A DNA stretch of 42,145 nt, taken from contig CAIWAO010000134.1 in NCBI GenBank assembly GCA_903910745.1, forward strand, positions 1-42,145, written 5' to 3'. This DNA comes from an uncultured Burkholderiales bacterium (GTDB lineage Bacteria > Pseudomonadota > Gammaproteobacteria > Burkholderiales > Burkholderiaceae_C). Each line of letters starts with the position of its first letter. Within the stretch, counting starts at the first letter, position 1. The position numbers and the translations under genes were made by a program. The notes beneath the pieces are model-generated. The model searched no databases. It was not told the origin of the DNA and saw only the letters and a list, made by a program, of their open reading frames with translations. Shown here piece after piece: positions 17,670 through 27,909 of the stretch.

Positions 17670-19610
17670 ATGAGCAAACAAACCCATGCCTTTCAAGCCG
17701 AAGTAGCACAGTTGTTGCATTTGGTTACCCATTCTTTGTACTCTAACAAAGAGATTTTCTTACGTGAACTCGTCTCCAACGCCTCAGACGCTTGTGACAA
17801 ACTCAGATATGAAGCTTTAAATAATGCCGCATTATTTGAAGATCAACCTAATTTAGACATTCGCATATCTTTTGACAAGAAAGCAAAAACCATCACGATC
17901 GCAGATAGCGGTATTGGTATGAGTGAACAAGAGGCGATAGATCATTTAGGAACTATTGCAAAGAGTGGTACAAAAGATTTTGTCAACAAACTAAATACAG
18001 ATCAGCAAAACCTTGCTAAAGATAACGGCTCACTGATTGGTCAGTTTGGTGTTGGCTTTTACTCGGGCTACATTGTTGCAGAGACCATCTCAGTTGAGAC
18101 CAGACGCGCTGGATTAAAGGCCGAGGAAGGGGTTCGCTGGACGAGTGCTGGCACGGGCGAGTTCGAAGTAGAAAAAATCACAAAACCTGAGCGCGGCACA
18201 AAGGTGATTTTGCATTTGCGTGATGATGCAGATGAGTATTTGAGCAACTGGAAAATCAAATCCGTTGTTTCTAAATACTCAGATCACATCTCTTTACCCA
18301 TTCTCATGCTCAAAGAGGAATGGAAAGAGGGCAAAGATGATCAACCAGGTGAAATGGTTGTAACGGATGAATGGGAAACCGTTAACAAGGCCAATGCGCT
18401 TTGGTCTAGAGCTAAAAAAGACATTACCAGCGAGGAGTATTCAGATTTTTATAAAGCCATCAGCCATGACTTTGAGGCACCTCTTAACTGGAGCCACAAC
18501 AAGGTTGAAGGATCGACAGAGTACACACAACTTCTTTATATCCCTGCAAAAGCTCCATTTGATTTGTGGAACAGAGACAAGAAAGCGGGTATCAAGTTAT
18601 ACGTCAAGCGTGTGTTTATTATGGATGATGCTGACTCGCTTATGCCCTCTTATTTGAGGTTTATCAAAGGTATCGTGGACTCAGCAGATCTGCCCCTTAA
18701 CGTCAGCCGTGAGTTGCTCCAAGAGAGCAAAGACGTCAAAGCCATTAGAGAAGGTAATACCAGACGCGTCCTCTCCATGCTTGAGGACCTTGCCAAACAT
18801 GATGTCGCGGTTGAGGGCGCAAGCGATGAAGATAAAGAAGGTGTTGGTAAGTACACCAATTTTTACGCCGAGTTCGGTGCAGTTCTCAAAGAAGGCTTGG
18901 GTGAGGATTTTGCCAACAAAGATAAGATCGCTAATTTGTTAAGATTTGCAAGCTCAACAACTGATACTGTGTCAGTCTCATTTGCCGATTACAAAGCGCG
19001 TATGAAGCCTGAACAGGAAGCGATTTATTACATCACTGCGGACAGTATGGCCGCTGCCAAGAACAGTCCACAACTTGAAGTATTCCGCAAAAAAGGCATT
19101 GAGGTCCTACTCATGACCGATAGAGTAGATGAGTGGGCATTAGGATTTTTAAATGAGTTTGATTCCACTCCACTGCAAAGTGTTGCAAAAGGTGCGGTGG
19201 ATTTAGGCAAGCTGCAAAACGAGGAGGAGAAAAAAGCGACTGAAGCTGCAGCTGAGACTTTTAAACCTGTTTTGGCTAAATTAAAAGAAGCACTTAAAGA
19301 CAAGGTTGAAGAGGTTCGAGTGACTTCAAGGCTCGTGGACTCACCGGCTTGTTTGGTCGTGAAAGATCAAGGCATGTCGCTTCAAATGTCTCGTATGTTA
19401 AAACAAGCCGGTCAAGCCGCTCCTGAGGTCAAGCCCATTTTGGAGGTTAATCCTGAGCACCGATTAGTCCAAAAACTCAGCGCAGGCGACGCTGGTGTTC
19501 ACTTCCATGATTTGGCACATATTCTCTTTGATCAAGCATTATTAGCTGAAGGTGGCTTGCCTGAGGACCCCGCAGCCTACGTTAGACGCGTAAATGCAAT
19601 GCTGGTTTAA
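17670..19610 (+). CDS. htpG: Molecular chaperone HtpG (bacterial Hsp90)
   Basis: 646 residues, full length. The N-terminal Bergerat ATPase motifs are all present: [38 protein letters not shown] and [13 protein letters not shown]. The middle domain has the catalytic arginine segment [14 protein letters not shown], and the C-terminal dimerisation domain is complete. HtpG is a cytosolic ATP-driven chaperone that helps remodel clients with DnaK. Its heat-shock promoter (17606-17634) and terminator (19638-19674) make it a clean single-gene transcription unit. Confidence 0.97.
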   Translation: MSKQTHAFQAEVAQLLHLVTHSLYSNKEIFLRELVSNASDACDKLRYEALNNAALFEDQPNLDIRISFDKKAKTITIADSGIGMSEQEAIDHLGTIAKSGTKDFVNKLNTDQQNLAKDNGSLIGQFGVGFYSGYIVAETISVETRRAGLKAEEGVRWTSAGTGEFEVEKITKPERGTKVILHLRDDADEYLSNWKIKSVVSKYSDHISLPILMLKEEWKEGKDDQPGEMVVTDEWETVNKANALWSRAKKDITSEEYSDFYKAISHDFEAPLNWSHNKVEGSTEYTQLLYIPAKAPFDLWNRDKKAGIKLYVKRVFIMDDADSLMPSYLRFIKGIVDSADLPLNVSRELLQESKDVKAIREGNTRRVLSMLEDLAKHDVAVEGASDEDKEGVGKYTNFYAEFGAVLKEGLGEDFANKDKIANLLRFASSTTDTVSVSFADYKARMKPEQEAIYYITADSMAAAKNSPQLEVFRKKGIEVLLMTDRVDEWALGFLNEFDSTPLQSVAKGAVDLGKLQNEEEKKATEAAAETFKPVLAKLKEALKDKVEEVRVTSRLVDSPACLVVKDQGMSLQMSRMLKQAGQAAPEVKPILEVNPEHRLVQKLSAGDAGVHFHDLAHILFDQALLAEGGLPEDPAAYVRRVNAMLV

Positions 19611-19637
19611 TTACTGAACTGAGGATCTCCCCCCAAA

Positions 19638-19674
19638 GCCTAGGCAAGTTCTTATTTGCTTAGGCCTTTTTTTT
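19638..19674 (+). terminator. Rho-independent terminator of htpG
   Basis: GCCTAGGCAA (19638-19647) pairs with TTGCTTAGGC (19656-19665), with one G-U wobble and an 8-nt loop. Eight T residues follow (19667-19674). It ends exactly at the stop codon of the convergent Bug receptor gene. Confidence 0.9.
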
Positions 19675-20681
19675 CATTCAAGTTTACCTATACGCTTTAC
19701 GAGTTCAGACATTTTCTTAGCGTCTTGTTGCACGTAGCGTTCGAACTCAGGCATGTCAAGGTACTGAATAGGGCTTCCTGCACTGTAAATATTTTCCTTA
19801 ACCCGTGTTTCATTGGCAACCACTTTTGCAGCACTCCTGATTTTTTGAACGATTGGCTCCGGAGTACCGCTTGGGCTAAACAAACCTGCCCATTGTGCAT
19901 ACTGAACGTTTATACCTTCCTCTTTAAGATAGGGAACATCGGGCAGAAGCTCAAGTCTTTGAGGGCCCCATTGCACAAGAGCTCTTAACTTACCAGCCCG
20001 TATGTTTTGTAAAACTGTAGCTGGACCGGATGCAACTGCATCAATTTGCCCGCTGAGCAGAGCTACTAAAGCGGGGCCAGCTCCTGTGAACGGTACATGT
20101 GTCATTGACGCCCCTGAACCTTGCTCTAGCATGACCATTGGTATATGCATAGTTCCGTAATTACCTGAGGATCCATAGTTGATTGCTTTGGGTCTTTTCT
20201 TTGCGTCCTCTAGCAACTCTTTTAAATTTTTCCACGGCGCGTCCGCGCGAACTACTAGCACTGTTGGGTCAGCAGTGAAGCGGGCAATAGGTCGTAAATC
20301 ATTTAACGCAAACATAGGAGCTCGTCCAATTACTGCGTCTGCCTCTGGTATCACGGTGAGAGAGGATAGTGCTAACAAGAGGGTGTACCCATCCGGCTTT
20401 GCTTTTGCGGCCAATCCCATCCCAATACCCCCACCAGCGCCTGCTCTGTTCTCAACCAACACGGGTTGACCTAACTCTCGCCCAAGGGCTTCGGCAACGG
20501 GACGGGCTACTATATCGGCAACTCCACCAGGGGGGAAAGGTACGATCAGGGTGATTGGCTTATTTGGATAATTATTTAACGTATTGTTTTGCTGCGCGAT
20601 CACGCTAGTGCAGACACAAAACAGCAGGAGCCAAAAGCTTTTTAAATCACTGAATTGATGTTTAAGGATCAAATGAAACAT
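19674..20681 (-). CDS. Bug-family tripartite tricarboxylate transporter receptor
   Basis: 335 residues with a signal peptide (hydrophobic FWLLLFCVCTSVIA around residues 16-29). The mature start reads PITLIVPFPPGGVADIVAR, the canonical Bug ligand loop, followed by VENRAGAGGGIGMGLAAKAKPDGYTLL. It is a periplasmic solute receptor with unknown ligand. It is the last gene of a minus-strand unit, 26 bp behind srkA, and has no TctA/TctB partners in view. Confidence 0.92.
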   Translation of the reverse strand: MFHLILKHQFSDLKSFWLLLFCVCTSVIAQQNNTLNNYPNKPITLIVPFPPGGVADIVARPVAEALGRELGQPVLVENRAGAGGGIGMGLAAKAKPDGYTLLLALSSLTVIPEADAVIGRAPMFALNDLRPIARFTADPTVLVVRADAPWKNLKELLEDAKKRPKAINYGSSGNYGTMHIPMVMLEQGSGASMTHVPFTGAGPALVALLSGQIDAVASGPATVLQNIRAGKLRALVQWGPQRLELLPDVPYLKEEGINVQYAQWAGLFSPSGTPEPIVQKIRSAAKVVANETRVKENIYSAGSPIQYLDMPEFERYVQQDAKKMSELVKRIGKLE

Positions 20682-20707
20682 TTGGTTACGCTCCTGTGAT
20701 TTCTATT

Positions 20708-21712
20708 TTAATAGACGAGTGGGGGTTCTTGCATTGCCTCTATTTGCTCGTTCAAAGTGTCTATTTGAGTCTGCCAATAGTCTGCACTCCAAAACCAAGG
20801 AAAATTAATAACAAATGAAGGGTCATCGGATCTCCGCGCTAGCCATGCACTGTAATGAATCATCCTAAGTGTTCTCAGGGGCTCAATGAGCTCGAGTTCT
20901 TTGGACGTAAAAGGTCTAAGACTAGTGTACCCATCAAGCAAATAGCAGAGTTGTAGATTTCTCTCAGCCCTATCGCCACTTTGAAGCATCCAAAGATCTT
21001 GCACTGCAGGCCCCATACGCGCGTCATCTAAGTCCACAAAATGAGGTCCACCGAATGTTAATTCTATGGGCGTCCACAATATATTGCCACTATGACAATC
21101 CCCATGTATTCGCAAGTAATCGTGCTTGTTTTGAAATGCAAGTTCAACTATTTTTAAAGCCTCCTCGCACCTCGCGCACCACACATCTTTATATTGATCT
21201 GGTATTGCATCTAGGGAGATCAAAGAGTGTATGGAATCTGTTCCCAGTGTGTGCACATTTAGTGTTTCTCTGTACTTGAAATCTTCCTTTTGACCGACGT
21301 TATGTATTCTGGCCATATAACGCCCTAACCACTCTAGTATTTCAGGATCATCCAAATTCGGTGATCGTCCCCCACGTTTGGGGGATACACTGAATAAAAA
21401 ATCGCTATTTACATCTAAACCAATCTCTTTTGTACTAAAGAGTGATTCCCCGTTCATGATGAAAGGTGCCACTAATGGCACTTCCGCATCCGTGAGTGCA
21501 AATGCAAAAGAGTGTTCCTCTAGAATTTGTTCACGACTCCAGCGATTGGGTCGATAAAACTTCGCAACTACTCCCTCTCCAGAGTCGAGCATAGCTAGGT
21601 AAACTCTGTTCTCATATGAGCTTAATGCTGACAGTCTCCCGTCAACAGCAAAGCCTAAAGCTTCTAGTGCATCTGTGATTATGTTTGGTGTAAGTTCCTC
21701 ATATGCATGCAA
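20708..21712 (-). CDS. srkA: Stress response kinase A (SrkA/YihE)
   Basis: 334 residues, the size of the YihE/SrkA family of aminoglycoside-phosphotransferase-like kinases. The ATP-site lysine lies in GEGVVAKFYRPNRWS. The catalytic loop is RIHGDCHSGNILW and the metal-binding DxD-like segment is FVDLDDARMGPAVQDLWM. In E. coli SrkA phosphorylates serine/threonine residues and counters MazEF-driven cell death under stress. It starts 3 bp after the DUF1840 gene, so translational coupling is likely. Confidence 0.92.
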   Translation of the reverse strand: MHAYEELTPNIITDALEALGFAVDGRLSALSSYENRVYLAMLDSGEGVVAKFYRPNRWSREQILEEHSFAFALTDAEVPLVAPFIMNGESLFSTKEIGLDVNSDFLFSVSPKRGGRSPNLDDPEILEWLGRYMARIHNVGQKEDFKYRETLNVHTLGTDSIHSLISLDAIPDQYKDVWCARCEEALKIVELAFQNKHDYLRIHGDCHSGNILWTPIELTFGGPHFVDLDDARMGPAVQDLWMLQSGDRAERNLQLCYLLDGYTSLRPFTSKELELIEPLRTLRMIHYSAWLARRSDDPSFVINFPWFWSADYWQTQIDTLNEQIEAMQEPPLVY

Positions 21713-21715
21713 AAC

Positions 21716-22036
21716 CTAAACTCCCCAAACAATAACATGATTTGATTTCTGACATTCTTGAAGCATCTTAATAAAGGGGATCACACGTTGGTGAAGTGTG
21801 ACTGGATCCAACTCTTTATCTGTAGCATGCTCAGCAGAACTTTGTTCTGCTTTAGTAGGCCCATCCATGTTGTTTTGCATTGCTGCTTCAAGTGCTTTGA
21901 TGGCCGCCTCGATTTCCTCTACTTCAATAATTCCCTTGGATTGCCCTTTTTTGCCAATGAGTGCTAAAACGGTTTCAGCTCCATCTTCTAGCATAATCAA
22001 GTCAGCAGTGGCTTTGGATTTAAATTTGTAAAGCAT
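21716..22036 (-). CDS. DUF1840 domain-containing protein
   Basis: 106 residues, fitting DUF1840, a small family common in Betaproteobacteria. The N-terminus MLYKFKSKATADLIMLEDGAE and the C-terminal LDPVTLHQRVIPFIKMLQEC are its usual conserved ends, joined by a variable acidic linker. The function is unknown. Its ATG overlaps the stop codon of the hydrolase gene by one base (TAATG) and srkA starts 3 bp after it, so the three genes form a tightly coupled operon. Confidence 0.88.
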   Translation of the reverse strand: MLYKFKSKATADLIMLEDGAETVLALIGKKGQSKGIIEVEEIEAAIKALEAAMQNNMDGPTKAEQSSAEHATDKELDPVTLHQRVIPFIKMLQECQKSNHVIVWGV

Positions 22037-22884
22037 TACGAGCGCTCCAGGTTAATATTTTTAAAAATGTTTTCTACACAGTGGTTGAATTCTGTTGGTG
22101 CCTCGTACTGTACCCAGTGCCCTGCACTTGGAATTACATCGAAACTCTCCAATTGACAATTTTCTAAACTTGCCTTTGCCTGTGTCAAACGCCCCACATA
22201 CAAAGCGTCCAATTCTCCCCAGATTGCGTGCACTGGGCATGTCCAATTTCTTTGCAGTTTTAGCAAAGCGTCCCCTCTTGCGATACGACGCCTTTTGAGT
22301 CTGTCTCTTTCAACATTTTGCTTTTGTAACTCCAGAGTCCCCGCGTTTATGCTATTTGGATCTGCAAGCATCATCACTTCTAAGTTGTGACGGTAAACAC
22401 CCATAACCTCCAACTCTGTCATCTCTGGTCTAAGCCCTCTTAGACTAAGTGGTGTACCTGTTAGCCCCAGTGCAGGTACACCTACCAATATTAGTCTACT
22501 TATTAAGCTAGGAGCTTGAGCTGCGACAAATCCAGCTAATAAACCTCCAAATGAAAACCCCATTACACTAAGTTTTAAGCCCCCTCCCAGCTGTTTTAAA
22601 CCCTCTGCCACATAAGGCGCTAAATCATCCACATCTATTGCTTGTGGTGGTAAATCTGAGTCTCCAAATCCAGGTATATCCAAGGCCCATACTTCAAATT
22701 TTTTGCTGAGATCTCTAATGTTTCTTACCCAATGGGTCCAACTTCCACTGCCCCCATGTAGCAGTACTAGTTTTTGATTAGCCCCAGTATTCCATACGTG
22801 CCAGATCTGTTTAGAGCCCAGGGAAGTGAACACTATACGCTGTGCTGTGCCTTCTAGCTCGCGAATTAAATCCCTATCGTCCAT
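22036..22884 (-). CDS. Alpha/beta hydrolase
   Basis: 282 residues from the ATG at 22884. The catalytic triad is visible: Ser111 in the elbow GFSFGG, Asp226 in WGELDALY and His256 in SAGHWVQYEAP. The oxyanion segment is LLHGGSGSWTHW. It lacks a signal peptide. It resembles meta-cleavage-product or lactone hydrolases but the substrate is not determinable. The reading frame extends back to a GTG at 22917, inside the tRNA-Met terminator hairpin, so that start is rejected. It is the first gene of the hydrolase-DUF1840-srkA-Bug unit. Confidence 0.88.
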   Translation of the reverse strand: MDDRDLIRELEGTAQRIVFTSLGSKQIWHVWNTGANQKLVLLHGGSGSWTHWVRNIRDLSKKFEVWALDIPGFGDSDLPPQAIDVDDLAPYVAEGLKQLGGGLKLSVMGFSFGGLLAGFVAAQAPSLISRLILVGVPALGLTGTPLSLRGLRPEMTELEVMGVYRHNLEVMMLADPNSINAGTLELQKQNVERDRLKRRRIARGDALLKLQRNWTCPVHAIWGELDALYVGRLTQAKASLENCQLESFDVIPSAGHWVQYEAPTEFNHCVENIFKNINLERS

Positions 22885-22909
22885 ATTAATTTGACAGCCT
22901 AAAACAAAG

Positions 22910-22934
22910 ACGCCCACTTAATCTAAGTGGGCGT
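22910..22934 (-). terminator. Terminator of the alpha operon / tRNA-fMet unit
   Basis: An 11-bp perfect stem (ACGCCCACTTA with TAAGTGGGCGT, 3-nt loop). On the minus strand it is followed by CTTTGTTTTA. It begins 7 nt after the tRNA 3' end and closes the ribosomal transcription unit. Confidence 0.85.
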
Positions 22935-22940
22935 ATGTGT

Positions 22941-23017
<77 letters not shown>

Positions 23018-23043
23018 TCAGATCTAGTATTCTAACTGTTATT

Positions 23044-23442
23044 TCAATTTTCTGCTTCAGTATCTAATGCTTCTGTCGTTATATCGGGACGATCGACCAA
23101 TTCAACCAAAGCCATGGGGGCATTGTCACCGACACGGAAACCCATTTTCAAAATTCTTGTGTATCCACCTGGGCGTGTTTGATAACGCGGTCCGAGCTCT
23201 GCAAAAAGCTTAACAACATTATCACGGTTGCGTAGACGGTTAAAAGCTAAACGCTTATTAGCAAGTGTAGGCTCTTTAGCCAATGTGATCATTGGCTCCA
23301 CAACCCTGCGAAGTTCTTTCGCTTTTGGAACAGTTGTTTTGATGGCTTCGTGCTCAATAAGTGAGTTCATCATATTGCGAAGCATCGCAAGTCTGTGTTC
23401 GCTAGTTCTATTGAGTTTTCTTAGTCCGTGTCCGTGACGCAT
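23044..23442 (-). CDS. rplQ: Ribosomal protein bL17
   Basis: 132 residues, starting [20 protein letters not shown], the invariant L17 N-terminus. bL17 sits near the exit tunnel of the 50S subunit. The C-terminal tail beyond about residue 120 ([11 protein letters not shown]) is a short acidic extension. It is the last protein gene of the alpha operon, 105 bp after rpoA. Confidence 0.97.
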   Translation of the reverse strand: MRHGHGLRKLNRTSEHRLAMLRNMMNSLIEHEAIKTTVPKAKELRRVVEPMITLAKEPTLANKRLAFNRLRNRDNVVKLFAELGPRYQTRPGGYTRILKMGFRVGDNAPMALVELVDRPDITTEALDTEAEN

Positions 23443-23464
23443 GATGATTTCCTTTTTTTAATTT

Positions 23465-23490
23465 CCGCTCGCCGTTTTAGGTACGAGCGG
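23465..23490 (-). repeat. Hairpin in the rpoA-rplQ gap
   Basis: CCGCTCG (23465-23471) and CGAGCGG (23484-23490) form a 7-bp perfect stem with a 12-nt loop, ending about 22 nt before the rplQ start codon. An mRNA processing or stability element is plausible. It has no T tract and is not a terminator. Confidence 0.5.
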
Positions 23491-23547
23491 TGGACTGATT
23501 TATTTATTAACGCCTCAGTGCTCTTCGCGTTTATTGGGTTAAGCAGA

Positions 23548-24537
23548 TTAACGCTTATCCAAGCCAGCAGGTGGCCAATTCTCTAATTTCATACCAAGGG
23601 TCAGGCCTCTGGAGGCAAGGACTTCCTTGATCTCATTCAAAGATTTTCTACCCAAATTAGGGGTTTTAAGAAGTTCATTCTCTGTGCGTTGAATCAAATC
23701 ACCAATGTAGAAAATGTTTTCTGCTTTGAGGCAATTCGCTGATCTTACAGTCAACTCTAACTCGTCTACTGGACGTAATAAAATTGGATCAAATTGTTGA
23801 GCGTTTCGTGGAGAAGGTGAATCAAACGCAGCAAGCTCACTACCTTCGAGTTGCGCAAATACTGCAAGTTGTTCAACCAAAATCTTCGCGGAAGCACGTA
23901 CAGCATCTTCTGCAGTGATTGCTCCGTTTGTTTCGATTTCAATAACCAAGCGATCCAAATCGGTTCTTTGCTCCACACGAGCGTTTTCTACGCTGTAGCT
24001 TACACGCTTGACGGGAGAGAAAGAAGCATCTAATACGATGCGTCCAATTGATTTGTTTGGCTCATCCCCATAGCGGCGAACTGTGCCTGGAACATATCCG
24101 CGACCTTGCTCAACTTTGAGTTGAATATCGATTTTTCCGCCGTGTGACAAATTAGCAATCACGTGCTCTGGATTGACAATTTCAACATCGTGGGGGGTCT
24201 GAATATCTGATGCAACAACAGGTCCTTCGCCTTCTTTGCGAAGACTCAGTGTTACTTCATCCCTATTGTGCAATTTAAAAACCACACCTTTGAGATTTAA
24301 TAAAATATTTACAACATCCTCTTGCACACCGTCAATAGATGAGTACTCATGTAGCACGCCCGCGATAGTTACTTCTGTAACTGCATATCCAACCATTGAG
24401 GATAGCAAAACACGACGTATTGCATTGCCCAAAGTGTGACCATAACCACGCTCAAATGGCTCTAAGGTAACCAGGGCTTTATTGTGTCCGAGTTGCTCAA
24501 CATTTATAGTTTTTGGTTTCAACAAGTTTGTTTGCAT
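23548..24537 (-). CDS. rpoA: RNA polymerase alpha subunit
   Basis: 329 residues. The N-terminal dimerisation domain has the family block [24 protein letters not shown]. The C-terminal domain (about 250-329) carries [22 protein letters not shown] and [19 protein letters not shown], which contact UP elements and activators. It lies between rpsD and rplQ as in the standard alpha operon, with a 106-bp gap to rpsD. Confidence 0.98.
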   Translation of the reverse strand: MQTNLLKPKTINVEQLGHNKALVTLEPFERGYGHTLGNAIRRVLLSSMVGYAVTEVTIAGVLHEYSSIDGVQEDVVNILLNLKGVVFKLHNRDEVTLSLRKEGEGPVVASDIQTPHDVEIVNPEHVIANLSHGGKIDIQLKVEQGRGYVPGTVRRYGDEPNKSIGRIVLDASFSPVKRVSYSVENARVEQRTDLDRLVIEIETNGAITAEDAVRASAKILVEQLAVFAQLEGSELAAFDSPSPRNAQQFDPILLRPVDELELTVRSANCLKAENIFYIGDLIQRTENELLKTPNLGRKSLNEIKEVLASRGLTLGMKLENWPPAGLDKR

Positions 24538-24643
24538 TCTTTGTTTCCTCTCAATACCCCCGGTTCGTTACACCGGTAAGGCTGAATTTTGGACCCCACA
24601 ATATTTCTACAGTGGGAGCTTTAAAGGCTAAGACTACGCTAAA

Positions 24644-25267
24644 TCAACGTGAGTAAAGCTCGACAATCAATGACTCATTGATGTCTGCTGCGAACTCATC
24701 GCGATCAGGCACTTTCTTAAATAAACCTTCGGACTTGTCTACATTAACCTCTACCCATGCTGGCATACCAATTTGAGTAGCCAACTGCAGAGCTTCTAAA
24801 ACACGCCCTTGCTTTTTAGATTTTTCACGTACAGCAACAACGTCTCCAGTCTTAACAAGGTAAGAAGGGATGTTTACTTGTTGGCCGTTAACGGTAATGG
24901 CTTTGTGTGACACCAACTGACGAGCTTCCGCGCGAGTTGAGCCAAATCCCATTCTATAAACCACGTTATCTAGACGAGACTCAAGCAAAAATAATAGGTT
25001 TGATCCTGTATTTCCCTTTTGGCGGTCAGCCATTGCAAAGTAACGTCTGAATTGGCGCTCTAAGACACCATACATACGTTTTACTTTTTGTTTTTCACGC
25101 AACTGTAAACCGAAATCAGATGTTCTTTGACCTGATGTACGACCATGCTGGCCAGGTTTACTGTCAAATTTTGCTTTGTCACTTATTGAGCGTCTTGCGC
25201 TCTTAAGAAACAAATCAGTGCCTTCACGGCGTGAGAGTTTGGCTTTTGGGCCTAAGTAACGTGCCAC
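24644..25267 (-). CDS. rpsD: Ribosomal protein uS4
   Basis: 207 residues. It starts [21 protein letters not shown], has the S4 RNA-binding domain ([34 protein letters not shown]) and ends [16 protein letters not shown]. uS4 nucleates 30S assembly and in E. coli represses the alpha operon. The protein lacks the zinc-binding cysteines of some S4 paralogues. Confidence 0.98.
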   Translation of the reverse strand: MARYLGPKAKLSRREGTDLFLKSARRSISDKAKFDSKPGQHGRTSGQRTSDFGLQLREKQKVKRMYGVLERQFRRYFAMADRQKGNTGSNLLFLLESRLDNVVYRMGFGSTRAEARQLVSHKAITVNGQQVNIPSYLVKTGDVVAVREKSKKQGRVLEALQLATQIGMPAWVEVNVDKSEGLFKKVPDRDEFAADINESLIVELYSR

Positions 25268-25311
25268 TTGAACTTCCTTTTAATCATCTTCTCAAACATA
25301 AAGCTTGAGGA

Positions 25312-25334
25312 GCTAACGGTTTTATACCATTAGC
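25312..25334 (-). repeat. Hairpin in the rpsK-rpsD gap
   Basis: GCTAACGG and CCATTAGC pair with a single C-A mismatch around a 7-nt loop (TTTTATA). It lies 45 bp upstream of the rpsD start on the coding strand, in an 84-bp gap. Confidence 0.4.
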
Positions 25335-25351
25335 GGTGGGCTTTGACAAAA

Positions 25352-25756
25352 TTAAATGCGTCTGCGCTTTTGTGGGCGACAGCCATTATGAGGAACTGGA
25401 GTAACGTCTGCGATTGAAGTGATACGTATACCCAGTGCAGCTAGTGCTCTTACAGAAGACTCTCGACCAGGACCAGGACCCTTGATCTCGACATCTAAAT
25501 TCTTGATTCCTTGATCCATTGCAGCTCGTCCAGCAACTTCGGAAGCAACTTGAGCTGCAAAGGGAGTGGACTTACGTGAACCTTTAAAACCTTGACCACC
25601 TGAAGACGCCCAAGACAAAGAATTGCCTTGACGATCAGTGATGGTAATGATGGTGTTGTTAAACGACGCGTGTACGTGTGCGATACCGTCAGCTACGTTC
25701 TTACGAACTTTCTTACGGACACGTTGTGCTGCGGAATTGGCGGGTGCTTTAGCCAT
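25352..25756 (-). CDS. rpsK: Ribosomal protein uS11
   Basis: 134 residues with the S11 blocks [22 protein letters not shown] and [18 protein letters not shown], ending [18 protein letters not shown]. uS11 forms part of the 30S platform near the mRNA exit. It follows rpsM by 13 bp. Confidence 0.98.
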   Translation of the reverse strand: MAKAPANSAAQRVRKKVRKNVADGIAHVHASFNNTIITITDRQGNSLSWASSGGQGFKGSRKSTPFAAQVASEVAGRAAMDQGIKNLDVEIKGPGPGRESSVRALAALGIRITSIADVTPVPHNGCRPQKRRRI

Positions 25757-25769
25757 AGTTATGCCTCAA

Positions 25770-26135
25770 TTATTTCTTCAGTGCCGCTGCTGCCTTACGA
25801 GGGCCTTTGCGCGTGCGTGCGTTAGTACGGGTGCGTTGTCCACGCATTGGTAAACCTCTGCGGTGGCGAAAGCCTCTGTAGCATCCGATGTCCATCAAAC
25901 GTTTGATGTTCATTGTGATTTCACGACGGAGGTCACCCTCAATGGTGAGTACACCGATTTGATCGCGAATCTTTTCCAAATCAGAGTCTGTTAAGTCTTT
26001 GATTTTTTTAGAATAAGCAATACCGCACATCTCACAAATCTTGCGAGCGCGTGTACGGCCAATGCCATAAATCGCAGTCAAGCCGATTTCAGCGTGCTTG
26101 TGCGGGGGAATGTTAATACCAGCTATACGTGCCAT
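25770..26135 (-). CDS. rpsM: Ribosomal protein uS13
   Basis: 121 residues beginning [26 protein letters not shown], with the C-terminal basic tail [21 protein letters not shown]. uS13 lies at the 30S head and contacts P-site tRNA and the 50S subunit. It heads the alpha operon part of the block, 27 bp after rpmJ. Confidence 0.98.
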   Translation of the reverse strand: MARIAGINIPPHKHAEIGLTAIYGIGRTRARKICEMCGIAYSKKIKDLTDSDLEKIRDQIGVLTIEGDLRREITMNIKRLMDIGCYRGFRHRRGLPMRGQRTRTNARTRKGPRKAAAALKK

Positions 26136-26162
26136 GTTATTCCTCTATTGTCCTATTCAGAG

Positions 26163-26276
26163 TTAGCCTTGACGCTGTTTGTGACGTGGATCAGTACAAA
26201 TGATTCTCACGACACCTTTGCGACGAATTACTTTGCAGTTGCGGCACAACTTTTTGACCGAAGCCGAAACTCTCAT
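26163..26276 (-). CDS. rpmJ: Ribosomal protein bL36
   Basis: A 37-residue gene: [20 protein letters not shown] and then [17 protein letters not shown]. The zinc-ribbon ligands Cys11, Cys14, Cys27 and His32 are present, so this is the zinc-binding (C+) form, the one used when zinc is sufficient. It sits between infA and rpsM, its conserved place. Confidence 0.96.
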   Translation of the reverse strand: MRVSASVKKLCRNCKVIRRKGVVRIICTDPRHKQRQG

Positions 26277-26305
26277 ATCTTTCTCCTAAAAACTCATTTC
26301 ATACA

Positions 26306-26329
26306 ACTCCGAAAAATTAATTTCAGAGT
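26306..26329 (-). repeat. Hairpin in the infA-rpmJ gap
   Basis: ACTC-C-GAAA and TTTC-A-GAGT pair with one mismatch around a 6-nt AATTAA loop. It lies about 30 bp before the rpmJ start in a 78-bp gap. Confidence 0.35.
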
Positions 26330-26354
26330 CTGCTAGTAACTTGCTCAATCTTAC

Positions 26355-26573
26355 TTACTTCGCCCTAAACACAATCCGTGCTCGGGTCAAATCGTAAGGC
26401 GTCATCTCAACCGTAACCTTATCTCCTGGCAAAATTCGAATGTAATGCATCCTCATCTTGCCAGATATGTGGCCTAAGACCACATGTCCATTTTCCAACT
26501 TTACCCTAAAAGTTGCATTTGGCAGATTCTCAACTATCTCGCCCGCCATCTGAATGACATCGTCCTTTGCCAT
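26355..26573 (-). CDS. infA: Translation initiation factor IF-1
   Basis: 72 residues, a single OB-fold domain starting [20 protein letters not shown] and ending [18 protein letters not shown]-1 occupies the ribosomal A site during initiation. It begins 5 bp after secY, and the likely ribosome-binding AAAGGA overlaps the secY stop codon, so expression is coupled. Betaproteobacteria often carry a second infA elsewhere. Confidence 0.96.
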   Translation of the reverse strand: MAKDDVIQMAGEIVENLPNATFRVKLENGHVVLGHISGKMRMHYIRILPGDKVTVEMTPYDLTRARIVFRAK

Positions 26574-26578
26574 TCCTT

Positions 26579-27892
26579 TTAAGCACCTAATGCAGACTTA
26601 AAATTCGCTTTCTTCAGTAGCGACTCATACTGTTGGCTCATCAAGTAATTCTGTACTTGCGCCATAAAGTCCATCGTAACCACCACAATAATCATGAGAG
26701 ATGTTCCCCCAAAATAAAATGGTACGTTGTACTTCAAAATCAAGAACTCCGGCAACAGACAAACAAAAGTGATGTAAGCAGCGCCTGCCAAAGTTAATCT
26801 AATTAAGATCTTGTCTATATACTTTGCAGTCTGATCTCCAGGTCGTATACCGGGAATAAATGCACCAGATTTCTTCAAGTTATCCGCAGTTTCTCTACTG
26901 TTGAACACAAGTGCAGTGTAGAAAAAGCAGAAAAAGACGATCGCTGCGGCATATAACATGACGTAAATCGGTTGCCCTGGCGACAATGCCGATGCAATAT
27001 CCTTTAACCAACGCATCTTCTCACCCGTACTCACCCAACTAACAACTGTTGTAGGAAGCAAAATGATCGATGAGGCGAAGATGGGGGGAATCACACCAGA
27101 CATATTCAACTTCAAAGGCAAGTGAGAAGACTGCCCACCGTAAACTTTGTTTCCGACCTGACGCCGTGCATAGTTAACTAAGATCTTTCTCTGACCACGC
27201 TCAACAAACACCACAAAGTAAGTGACAGCACCTACAACCAAAACAACAAATAAAGCAACAATAATACTCATCGCGCCTGTTCTAACCAGTTCGAGCAAGC
27301 CGCCAATTGAGTTGGGCAAACCAGCAGCGATTCCTGAGAAAATCAAAATTGAAATCCCATTTCCAAGTCCACGCTCAGTAATTTGCTCGCCCAACCACAT
27401 CAGAAACATTGTCCCAGAAGTCAAGCTAACCATTGCAGTTATACGGAACCCAATACCAGGAGACAATACCAATCCAGCGGAAGATTCCAATGCAAGTGCG
27501 ATGCCCATTGATTGAAATAACGCCAAACCTAAAGTACCGTACCTTGTGTACTGAGTAATTTTCCTACGACCTGACTCACCCTCTTTTTTCAACTGCTCAA
27601 AAGTCGGTACTACATACCCCAACAACTGCATAATGATTGATGCAGAAATATAGGGCATTATTCCTAGAGCAAACACAGTAAATCTAGACAACGCTCCACC
27701 AGAGAACATGTTGAATAAACTTAATATGCCACCTTGACGACCATTAAACAATTGTTGCAACTGCGCAGGATCGATTCCCGGCACTGGTATATGAGCACCT
27801 AAACGGTAAACCACCAATGCCAACAACAAGAAAACAAGACGACGACGCAAGTCACCGTACTTATCACCTTTTGCTGATGCGCTTGTTACCAC
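26579..27892 (-). CDS. secY: Protein translocase subunit SecY
   Basis: 437 residues with ten hydrophobic segments. Early motifs [25 protein letters not shown] and the plug-region segment [28 protein letters not shown] are canonical. Cytoplasmic loop 5 holds [16 protein letters not shown]. SecY is the channel of the SecYEG translocon. The start is GTG at 27892 with an AAGGA ribosome site about 10 nt upstream. It sits between rplO and infA, its classical location. Confidence 0.97.
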   Translation of the reverse strand: MVTSASAKGDKYGDLRRRLVFLLLALVVYRLGAHIPVPGIDPAQLQQLFNGRQGGILSLFNMFSGGALSRFTVFALGIMPYISASIIMQLLGYVVPTFEQLKKEGESGRRKITQYTRYGTLGLALFQSMGIALALESSAGLVLSPGIGFRITAMVSLTSGTMFLMWLGEQITERGLGNGISILIFSGIAAGLPNSIGGLLELVRTGAMSIIVALFVVLVVGAVTYFVVFVERGQRKILVNYARRQVGNKVYGGQSSHLPLKLNMSGVIPPIFASSIILLPTTVVSWVSTGEKMRWLKDIASALSPGQPIYVMLYAAAIVFFCFFYTALVFNSRETADNLKKSGAFIPGIRPGDQTAKYIDKILIRLTLAGAAYITFVCLLPEFLILKYNVPFYFGGTSLMIIVVVTMDFMAQVQNYLMSQQYESLLKKANFKSALGA

Positions 27893-27909
27893 GGGTTATA
27901 GTTCCTTAA

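Noticed and set aside
22885-22917. GTG start giving the alpha/beta hydrolase 11 extra residues
   Set aside because: The GTG falls inside the terminator hairpin of the tRNA-Met unit, and the ATG at 22884 gives a normal length.
24560-24616. Two small hairpins in the rpsD-rpoA gap (CCGGT/ACCGG and CCCAC/GTGGG)
   Set aside because: Stems of 5 bp are within chance expectation for a 106-bp gap, so I did not list them as features.
27222-27515. 97-codon plus-strand ORF inside secY
   Set aside because: Antisense shadow of a membrane protein gene, with composition typical of such mirrors.
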